This document shows positions 1 through 5,335 of a DNA stretch of 6,361 nt, piece by piece. The notes below the pieces were generated by a model, which was not told the origin of the DNA, made no database searches, and was given only the letters and a program-made list of their open reading frames with translations. This DNA comes from Planctomycetota bacterium (lineage in GTDB: Bacteria > Planctomycetota > UBA11346). The first letter of the stretch is position 1. Every line of letters begins with the position of its first letter. The position numbers were made by a program, and so were the translations under genes. The DNA is taken from contig SLQH01000220.1 of assembly GCA_007131555.1 (NCBI GenBank), positions 1 through 6,361 of the forward strand, read 5' to 3'.

Positions 1-18
1 CATAGCCGCATTATTACC

Positions 19-306
19 CGGAGTACCGGGCCTTGGCCCGTGTACATTGGCGGGCGGAGATTCTTGAGATGGATATAGGCCAGGGCGGCGGCAGCATGGC
101 TGCAATGCGCTTGCGTTCATCATCGCCGTGAATGATGACGAGATCGCGGTATCTACGAGCCGTAGCTCAGGTGCCCTGCCGCCGATCAAGCCGGCCCTTG
201 GCGAACCCATGGGAACCGCGCGTCGGCACGCGGGCCAAGGCCCGGTGTTCCGGGTAAAGGCCAAGCCAGGCGACGTGAGTCTATTGCCGACAGGCTCCCA
301 GGCCGG
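19..306 (+). repeat. Structured intergenic repeat, copy 1 (MITE-like, with 16-bp inverted repeats)
   Basis: This stretch recurs in the same orientation at 2264-2592. From 19 to 247 I count about 15 differences and one 1-base indel against the other copy, roughly 93% identity by hand. A perfect 16-bp inverted pair, ACCGGGCCTTGGCCCG at 25-40 and its complement at 231-246, brackets the core. Inside are three small hairpins: GCAGC/GCTGC (91-95 with 99-103), TCATCAT/ATGATGA (117-123 with 132-138) and CTACG/CGTAG (153-157 with 161-165). A long-range 9-bp pairing, CGGCGGCAG (86-94) with CTGCCGCCG (176-184), is also possible. Past 247 the copies diverge, then match again from about 266 to 306. No target-site duplication was evident. 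A coding role is unlikely because the indel shifts frame between copies. It could be a non-autonomous mobile element, a BIME-like repeat or a structured RNA; the sequence does not decide which. Confidence 0.85.
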
Positions 307-328
307 CAGAGAACGCGGCAGAGAACGC
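305..328 (+). repeat. 12-bp tandem duplication (two units)
   Basis: The 12-mer GGCAGAGAACGC occurs twice head-to-tail at 305-316 and 317-328, with no mismatch. It starts where similarity to repeat copy 2 ends, and copy 2 has no counterpart. It may be a slippage product or a pair of protein-binding sites upstream of the kinase-like gene. I have no evidence for function. Confidence 0.8.
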
Positions 329-365
329 CAGGCATGCAGTCATTGTACCGACCAGCAGCTGTCCC

Positions 366-393
366 TTGACCGGATGATCCCCGTGCTCATGAT
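366..393 (+). promoter_or_regulatory. Candidate sigma-70-type promoter for the FGGY/FtsB-like unit
   Basis: TTGACC at 366-371 matches the -35 consensus at five of six positions. After a 16-base spacer, CATGAT at 388-393 matches the -10 consensus at four of six. Transcription would start near 400, leaving only about ten bases before the ATG at 410. That would fit the lack of a recognisable Shine-Dalgarno sequence there. The match is modest and could be chance. Confidence 0.3.
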
Positions 394-412
394 CAATATG
401 TCATAGATCATG
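388..412. promoter_or_regulatory. Inverted repeat over the start codon (operator or start-sequestering hairpin)
   Basis: CATGATC at 388-394 and GATCATG at 406-412 are perfect 7-bp inverted arms, and two further symmetric positions match inside the 11-base spacer. The right arm contains the ATG of the kinase-like gene and the left arm overlaps the candidate -10 box. The geometry suits a dimeric repressor site, or an RNA hairpin that would hide the start codon if transcription begins upstream. Function is inferred from symmetry and position only. Confidence 0.4.
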
Positions 413-1897
413 CCTTCTGAAGCCCTGTTTCTTGGTATGCACGTCGATGCACACGGCGTGGGCTTGATTCTGCTCGACAAGTCCGGGCAGGAGCAGGGGG
501 CTTTGCAGCGTGCCTACACGGGCTGTGACGAGGCCGTCTGTGATCCCCAGGACTGGTGGCGGGCAGTGCGCACCGGGGTCAAGGAACTGCTGCGCCGTAC
601 CCGGCGGCAGGCGTCCCAGATCCGTGCGGTGGGCGTCAGTGGTCCTGCCGATATCGCGGTGCTGCTTGACAAGGAGCAGCAGGTCCTGACGCCCGCCTCC
701 TTCGTCTGTGATGATCATCAGCGGGCGGCCCTGGACGAACTGCATCACTTGGCTGGAGTCCGCAATCTCGCCAATCTCTGCGGCAGTACCGGTCATCCTG
801 GCAGCATGGCTGCGCGTATGCTCGTGATCCGAGAGCAGGAACGCCGGGCCTGGCACGATCTGGTCCATGTCCTTGGGGCCAAGGATTTCCTGGTCATGCG
901 CCTGACCGGCAAGGCCACGACAGATCCGGCCTCGGCGAGCCGTAGCAATCTGTTCAATCCTCGCATTGGGCGTTGGTCCAAGCAGTTGCTCGACCGTCTG
1001 CATTACGATGCGGCTTGGCTGCCTGAGGTATTGCCCGGCAATCAGATCTGTGGACGAGTCAGTGCCGTGGCGGCGCAGGAGACCGGCCTCCAGTCCGGAA
1101 CCGTGGTGGTCACCGGTGCTGATGCCCTGACTGCGGCGGCCATTGCCTGCGCCGCGATCGACCCCGGTGACACCGTCATCACACTGGGTGACGAGGGGTC
1201 CATGATGCAGGTCACGGCCGCGCCGGTTCGTGATCCCCAGCATCATGTCCAGACCTCTGGCCACTGTCTGGCCCAGGTCATGACCCTGCGGGCCGATGCC
1301 GTGGCCCCCGAGACCAGCGTCAACTGGTTGGCCGACGCCGTGTTCAGCGGCATGCGGCAGCAGGCCCGCCGCGCCCGTCGTTCGGTGATCGACCTCCTGG
1401 CTGAAAGCGCTGCCGAGGCTCCGCCGGCCAGTGATGGGGTGCTGTTCATCGTTCCTGACGGCACCCACCCTGGGGCCTTTGTCGGCCTGCGTCCGGAGCA
1501 TCGTCAGGCCCATATGGTACGCGCGGTGTTTGAGCAGGCGGCCCTGGCCGCAGCGCGGATGATGGCTCGGTTTGAAGCCTTGACCCAGGTTCCGCAGCGC
1601 CGGGTACTGGTGCATGGCTCCGGCGCGGCGACCACTCTCTGGTGCCAGATCCTCAGTGATGCCCTTGACCATGAACTGCAGGCTTACACTGCCAGCCATC
1701 TCAGCGCCCGTGGCGCGGCCATGCTTGCGGCTTCGGCGGTGGGTCTGTACAAGACGATCCCCAAGGCCTGCAAGGCCATGTCCTGCAGCGGTCAGGTCTT
1801 CAAGCCGCGCCGGGCGGCGGTGGCCGCCTATGAGGCGATGACGCCGGATCCGCAGACGGCTTCGGCCCTGCTTGCAGAGCTTGACGGTCAGCAGTGA
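410..1897 (+). CDS. FGGY-family carbohydrate kinase homologue with degenerate ATP-binding motifs
   Basis: The 495-residue product has xylulokinase-like length and order. FGGY kinases phosphorylate sugars or polyols in the cytoplasm using two actin-like ATPase lobes. Visible matches are an N-terminal strand FLGM..D (7-13), a GVSG segment at 75-78, KDFLVMRLTG at 158-167, a TGAD motif at 235-238 whose Asp238 aligns with the catalytic base, and HGSGAATTLWCQIL at 402-415 aligning with the GGGA.S..W.Q adenosine region. The usual DxGT...K phosphate-binding motif has become HVDAHGVG, with His11 where the Asp is expected. The LGTSG motif reads LGDEG (259-263), and the GERTPH region is shortened to DGTHPG (350-355). 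It may therefore be inactive on ATP, or a divergent enzyme of unknown substrate. The start at 410 keeps the first strand but lacks a Shine-Dalgarno sequence. It is probably co-transcribed with the FtsB-like gene 9 bases downstream. Confidence 0.82.
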   Translation: MPSEALFLGMHVDAHGVGLILLDKSGQEQGALQRAYTGCDEAVCDPQDWWRAVRTGVKELLRRTRRQASQIRAVGVSGPADIAVLLDKEQQVLTPASFVCDDHQRAALDELHHLAGVRNLANLCGSTGHPGSMAARMLVIREQERRAWHDLVHVLGAKDFLVMRLTGKATTDPASASRSNLFNPRIGRWSKQLLDRLHYDAAWLPEVLPGNQICGRVSAVAAQETGLQSGTVVVTGADALTAAAIACAAIDPGDTVITLGDEGSMMQVTAAPVRDPQHHVQTSGHCLAQVMTLRADAVAPETSVNWLADAVFSGMRQQARRARRSVIDLLAESAAEAPPASDGVLFIVPDGTHPGAFVGLRPEHRQAHMVRAVFEQAALAAARMMARFEALTQVPQRRVLVHGSGAATTLWCQILSDALDHELQAYTASHLSARGAAMLAASAVGLYKTIPKACKAMSCSGQVFKPRRAAVAAYEAMTPDPQTASALLAELDGQQ

Positions 1898-1906
1898 GGA
1901 GTGGAG

Positions 1907-2212
1907 ATGATGCGCGGGGCTCGCGTGGTGCCGATCGGCCTGCTGGTGATGCATCTGCTCATTGCTGGGTATGTGGTGTCGTTGATGCTGGTGCGGTATC
2001 AACAAGCCCAGCAAGAGCGGGATGCGCAGCGGGCCATCACCGACCATGAGCGTGAGCAGACCGAAGCCCTGCGGCGTCGGGTCGACAGCCTTGAGGCCAT
2101 CAAGGAGGGTCTGCGCGCTGATGATCCATACGTCATCGAGAAGATGGCGCGCAGCCTGCATGGCTACCGCAGTCCCGGTGACATCAGCCCGCCGCCCATG
2201 AATAGTCCTTGA
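1907..2212 (+). CDS. FtsB/DivIC-like septum formation initiator family protein
   Basis: This is a 101-residue bitopic membrane protein. A short basic N-terminus is followed by one hydrophobic segment (about 9-28), then a charged heptad-like helix rich in Q, E and R (about 31-71), then DPYVIEKMAR (73-82). That last motif resembles the DP..IE..AR signature after the coiled coil in FtsB/DivIC proteins. Those proteins join the divisome complex with FtsL and FtsQ/DivIB, with the coiled coil outside the membrane. Length is typical for the family. I chose ATG 1907 because GAGGAG (1896-1901) sits five bases upstream; an in-frame GTG at 1901 overlaps that site, and ATG 1910 is also possible. The 9-base gap after the kinase-like gene suggests an operon. 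Assignment rests on architecture and one motif, so another small coiled-coil membrane protein cannot be excluded. Confidence 0.75.
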   Translation: MMRGARVVPIGLLVMHLLIAGYVVSLMLVRYQQAQQERDAQRAITDHEREQTEALRRRVDSLEAIKEGLRADDPYVIEKMARSLHGYRSPGDISPPPMNSP

Positions 2213-2219
2213 GGACCTT

Positions 2220-2259
2220 GCCTGTCCATATGTGGAGTCTCACAGGCTGGCTGCATTTT
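2220..2259 (+). terminator. Weak candidate terminator after the FtsB-like gene
   Basis: GCCTGT (2220-2225) can pair with ACAGGC (2242-2247). A nested CCA/TGG stem (2226-2228 with 2233-2235) sits inside the loop. A TTTT run lies at 2256-2259, nine bases from the stem. The position, eight bases past the stop codon, is right, but the large loop and distant short T-run make this a poor intrinsic terminator. Confidence 0.3.
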
Positions 2260-2263
2260 CACT

Positions 2264-2592
2264 CGGAGTACCGGGCCTTGGCCCGTGTACATTGGCGGGC
2301 GGAGATTCTTGAGATGGACAGAGGCCAGGGCGGCGGCAGCATCGCTGCAATGCGCTTGCGTTCATCATCGCCGTGAATGATGACGAGTCGTGGGATCTAC
2401 GAGCCGTAGCACGGGTGCCCTGCCGCCGATCAAGCTGGCCCTTGGCGAACACATGGCTGCCACGCATCGGCACGCGGGCCAAGGCCCGGTGCTTCGTGGT
2501 GGTTTTGTGTTGGGCGGTGCTTACTGGCGAGTCCGGGGCCCCAGGGCCAGGCGATGTGTCAGTCTATTTCTGACAGGCTGCCAGACCCCGGC
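2264..2592 (+). repeat. Structured intergenic repeat, copy 2 (MITE-like, with 16-bp inverted repeats)
   Basis: This is the second direct copy of the repeat at 19-306. The 16-bp inverted pair is perfect again (2270-2285 and 2475-2490). The hairpins recur as GCAGC/GCTGC (2336-2340 with 2344-2348), TCATCAT/ATGATGA (2362-2368 with 2377-2383) and CTACG/CGTAG (2397-2401 with 2405-2409). In the first of these, the only change from copy 1 is in the 3-base loop. Between 2491 and about 2545 the sequence is longer than and unlike copy 1, then similarity resumes to about 2592. That final part carries an extra TGTCAG/CTGACA hairpin near 2557-2575 that is weaker in copy 1. Together the two copies bracket the kinase-like/FtsB-like gene pair. 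Confidence 0.85.
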
Positions 2593-2610
2593 CTAGCCTG
2601 TAACAGCTCG

Positions 2611-2635
2611 GGCTGCATGCGCCGCGTGCCCAGCC
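2611..2635 (-). terminator. GC-rich hairpin downstream of the phosphofructokinase gene
   Basis: On the plus strand GGCT (2611-2614) plus GCATGC (2615-2620) can pair with GCGTGC (2624-2629) and AGCC (2632-2635). The stem has a GCC loop, one G-T wobble and a 2-base bulge. The hairpin lies about 25 bases beyond the phosphofructokinase stop codon, where a terminator for that minus-strand operon would be expected. There is no T-run on the minus-strand side, so it may be factor-dependent or not a terminator. Confidence 0.3.
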
Positions 2636-2659
2636 GATGTCAGGATTTTCGAGGCGTCC

Positions 2660-4066
2660 TCAATCTTTGCGGACCTCTTCTGGTAGCAGGCAGGGTTGAC
2701 CGGTGGTTTCCAGCACTGAACGCCAGATGCTGGAGCGGGGACTGATCGACTTGCGCTTGCGATGAATCAGGCTCAGGGGTATGTGGGTGAACTTGCCGTA
2801 CCAGCGGCCGACCAGCATGTCGCTCTTGCCGGCCATGGCGGCATGCACCGCGTACTGGCCGAGGCGGGCGCAGAAGACGCTGTCGGCGGCATTGGCCGGA
2901 GCTGAACGAACGCTGTAGCTGGGATCAATGTACTTCATGCTGGCCTTGGGGAAGGCCTTGCAGATCTGTTCGCGCAGGAAGGGGCCGATGTCCTGGTACA
3001 GGCGATTGCCGGAGGCGTCCAGACGTTGGGTGTCCTGGTTGAAGAAATGATGGCTGGCACCTTCGGCCACCACGATCAAGGCATGGCCATTCCAGTGCAG
3101 CAGGTTGTCGATGTGGCCCATCAGGCCCTGTTCGCCGTCCAGGGTGAATGCCACTTCAGGGATCAGGACGACGTCCACGTCAGAACTGGCCAAGGCGGCA
3201 TGGGCGGCGATGAAACCGGCATCGCGCCCCATCAGCTTGACCAGGCCGATGCCGTTGCGGGCGCTGCGGGCTTCGACGTGGGCGCAATCGACCACCTTGG
3301 TGGCTTCGGCCACTGCGGTTTCAAAGCCGAAGGTCTGGTCGACCCAGGGAATGTCGTTGTCGATGGTCTTGGGAATCCCGACCACCGCCAGGGGAACGCC
3401 GCGTTTCTGGGCCTCGACGTGGATGTCATGGCCGCCCCGTTGGGTGCCATCGCCGCCAATCACGAAGAGGATGTCGATGCCCAGACCGGTGATGCCGTCC
3501 ATGACCTTGTCCATGGGCGGAAAGCCGCGCGATGAGCCGAGGATGGTGCCGCCATCCTTGTGGATGTCACCGACGTCCTTGGGGCTCAGTTCCATGGGGG
3601 CAATGTCGACATCGGTCAGGCCGGCATAGCCGTAGCGGATGCCCAGGACCCGCCGTACGCCATATCCACCCATCAAGACCCGGACAATGGAGCGTATGAC
3701 ATCATTGAGTCCAGGGCACAGTCCGCCGCAGGTGACGATGGCAGCGGTGGTCCGGGACGGCACGAAGGAGACCTGGGCGCGCGGCCCGGCCCGTTCGAAG
3801 CCTGGTCCGGCATTGCCGCTCTCCCCACGATAGGTGGCACCGATGCAGACCCGGTCGGCATCACTGCGGTATCGGATCGGTACCGATTCATCATTGCCGG
3901 CGAAACGCATCGGGCTCTCCACGTGCGGTTCACGCACCCAGGCGATGGCCAGTTCCTCCTCACGGACGCGGCGCCCGGCGGCAAAGGCATCGGTGCTGCC
4001 GGCGGGCGGGCCGACATGGTCCTCTTCGTCACTGGGGAAGAAGCCGGAATGATCGTCGTCGCTCAT
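2660..4066 (-). CDS. Plant-like ATP-type 6-phosphofructokinase
   Basis: This 468-residue cytoplasmic enzyme phosphorylates fructose 6-phosphate to fructose 1,6-bisphosphate in glycolysis. The fold begins near residue 107. Visible motifs are GGLCPGLN (114-121, nucleotide site), GSSRG (177-181), GGDGTQ (204-209), PKTIDND (232-238, with Asp236 at the catalytic-base position), MGR (279-281), IPE (302-304) and YIDPSYSVRSAPANAAD (379-395, a plant-type segment). The residue after GGD is Gly207, as in ATP enzymes; pyrophosphate enzymes have Asp there. Position 233 is Lys rather than the Gly of E. coli PfkA. This Gly/Lys pairing is known from plant and trypanosome ATP-dependent enzymes. About 100 N-terminal residues, acidic at the start, precede the fold. 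ATG 4066 has AAGGA six bases upstream. The gene follows the histidine kinase gene by 18 bases, so the two probably share a transcript. Phosphate-donor specificity is inferred from residues only. Confidence 0.92.
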   Translation of the reverse strand: MSDDDHSGFFPSDEEDHVGPPAGSTDAFAAGRRVREEELAIAWVREPHVESPMRFAGNDESVPIRYRSDADRVCIGATYRGESGNAGPGFERAGPRAQVSFVPSRTTAAIVTCGGLCPGLNDVIRSIVRVLMGGYGVRRVLGIRYGYAGLTDVDIAPMELSPKDVGDIHKDGGTILGSSRGFPPMDKVMDGITGLGIDILFVIGGDGTQRGGHDIHVEAQKRGVPLAVVGIPKTIDNDIPWVDQTFGFETAVAEATKVVDCAHVEARSARNGIGLVKLMGRDAGFIAAHAALASSDVDVVLIPEVAFTLDGEQGLMGHIDNLLHWNGHALIVVAEGASHHFFNQDTQRLDASGNRLYQDIGPFLREQICKAFPKASMKYIDPSYSVRSAPANAADSVFCARLGQYAVHAAMAGKSDMLVGRWYGKFTHIPLSLIHRKRKSISPRSSIWRSVLETTGQPCLLPEEVRKD

Positions 4067-4084
4067 GGTCTGTCCTTGTGCTGG

Positions 4085-4819
4085 TCAGGGATGGTGTGGC
4101 CACTGTAGTTCGAAGAGTGAACCGTGGGGACCGCTGTCACGCAGGATGATGTCTCCGCCCTGGCGACGCAGGCAGCGTCGGGCTACGGCTGCGCCCAGCC
4201 CCAGGCCCCTGGTGCGCCCGGTGACAAAGGGTTCGAACAGCCGATCATGCAGGTTCGCCGGAATGCCGCTGCCCTGATCGCGGACGGCGATGCAGCCTTC
4301 AGCAGCGTGCAAGACGATGCAGTCGCCAACCTGCGAGGCCTGGATGGCATTGCGGACGATGTTGAGCAGGGCCTGGCAGCTGAGTTCTCCGTCGCCATGG
4401 GCATGACCACCGCCCTCCATGATCAGCTCAACACCGGCTGCACTGGCCTCCTGACTGCTCAGGTCGATCGTCCGTCGGGCTACTTGGCCCAGATCCAGGG
4501 GACCGAGGCTTGGCGGACGCTCACGGGCATAGTGCAGCAGATCGGTGACCAGTCGCCCCAGGCGTTCCACCTCGGTCAAGATGATGTCCACCGATTCGCG
4601 GTCCTCCTGCTGGTCCAGCACCTCACGAAGGAGTTCGGCATTGGCGCTGATTCCGGCCAGGGGATTGCGTACTTCATGGGCTACGGTGGCCGCCATCCGC
4701 CCCAGCTCGGCCAGGGGCCGTAATCGTTCGACCTCGGCCTGCAGGTCCTGAAGCGTTTCGGACGGTGTGCGCCGGTCGCCGGCGTAGAAGTTGGTGCTGG
4801 GTTCGGAGTCTGCGGTCAT
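4085..4819 (-). CDS. Soluble sensor histidine kinase (NtrB-like catalytic core)
   Basis: This 244-residue kinase autophosphorylates on histidine and would pass phosphate to a response regulator. It has a short helical lead (about 21-37), then the H-box AHEVRNPL (47-54, phospho-acceptor His48) in a dimerisation helix pair. The ATPase domain follows, with N-box NIVRNAIQA (153-161, Asn157), G1 box DQGSGI (181-186), F-box LFEPFVTG (194-201) and G2 box RGLGLGAAV (204-212). There is no membrane segment and no room for a full PAS or GAF sensor, so it is a near-minimal cytosolic core that may sense through a partner. I start it at ATG 4819, with GGAG four bases upstream, rather than at an in-frame ATG at 4993: the extra 58 residues look non-coding. 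No response regulator gene lies in the window. It precedes the phosphofructokinase gene by 18 bases, suggesting co-expression. Confidence 0.88.
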   Translation of the reverse strand: MTADSEPSTNFYAGDRRTPSETLQDLQAEVERLRPLAELGRMAATVAHEVRNPLAGISANAELLREVLDQQEDRESVDIILTEVERLGRLVTDLLHYARERPPSLGPLDLGQVARRTIDLSSQEASAAGVELIMEGGGHAHGDGELSCQALLNIVRNAIQASQVGDCIVLHAAEGCIAVRDQGSGIPANLHDRLFEPFVTGRTRGLGLGAAVARRCLRRQGGDIILRDSGPHGSLFELQWPHHP

Positions 4820-5335
4820 GGTGCTCCATGCTAGCCGCAGCCCACCGGTCCGGTCAACCGTGAATATCGGCGCTCGGGGCAGGAATGTCGTAGGGGGCAT
4901 GGCGCAGGGCATTTCACGGCATCGCGTCACCACAGATGATGCCGTGGCGGTCCTGACCTCGCTCATCAGTCTCATGGAGGATGCTCGGAGCACCGGGATG
5001 GGAGGTGGTTTTGGGTATGGCTGGAGGGTGGTAGGCGAGGGCTTTGAGTGATGAATGAAGGGGATCTGGTAATCCTCAAAAACGGCCGTTAGGCTTTGGT
5101 CTTTTGGCTTTAGTGTTGCTGTTCAAGCGGATATGCGTGGCCAGGACCGGCTCATCTGCTGGGTGAAAGCCGACATCTGTCTACATCGTCTTGTACAGCA
5201 ACCCTCCAGCCTAAAGCCTACAGCCGGATTTAGCTTACAGGCTCCTGGTCCTAGTGCGGCCTTGACCGTGGCGGGGCGGTGACGAAGGTCTGCCCCGGCG
5301 TGCAGCGGTCGCTGTGGCGTCGTGAGGAGCGGATC
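4820..5335. other. Divergent intergenic region between the histidine kinase gene and pheS
   Basis: This 516-base stretch contains no gene I can support and should hold the promoters for both outward-reading units. Short plus-strand frames here lack family motifs. Its middle (about 5060-5260) looks more AT-rich than the flanking genes. It contains a perfect 10-bp palindrome, AACGGCCGTT, at 5081-5090. Two GGCTTT-containing segments (5090-5097 and 5106-5113) are each complementary to part of CTAAAGCCTA at 5211-5220. I could not identify a clear pheS promoter: a TTGACC at 5262-5267 has no convincing -10 partner. I did not recognise a T-box or a phenylalanine-rich leader peptide. Confidence 0.6.
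4828..4857 (-). promoter_or_regulatory. Weak candidate promoter for the histidine kinase operon
   Basis: On the minus strand TTGACC (4857 to 4852) is followed after 18 bases by TAGCAT (4833 to 4828), matching the -10 consensus at four of six. Transcription would begin at about 4821, almost at the ATG at 4819, and so would omit the good GGAG ribosome site. That conflict makes this match doubtful, and a promoter further upstream is at least as likely. Confidence 0.18.

Noticed and set aside
128..406. Small open frames inside the two repeat copies (here and near 2373-2596) that begin with similar residues.
   Set aside because: A one-base indel between copies shifts the frame, most substitutions would change amino acids, and no ribosome site is convincing. 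The conserved signal is structural rather than coding.
401..2161. A 586-codon open frame on the minus strand across the kinase-like and FtsB-like genes.
   Set aside because: It is antisense to two genes with recognisable motifs. Its translation is rich in His, Gln, Gly and Arg without any family signature, as expected for an antisense frame in GC-rich DNA.
4820..4993. A 58-residue upstream extension of the histidine kinase from an ATG at 4993.
   Set aside because: The added residues show no domain-like pattern, while the ATG at 4819 has a well-placed GGAG.
5081..5090. The palindrome AACGGCCGTT with a following T-run on the minus strand as a terminator.
   Set aside because: No minus-strand gene ends nearby, since both neighbouring genes diverge from this region, and the palindrome leaves almost no loop.
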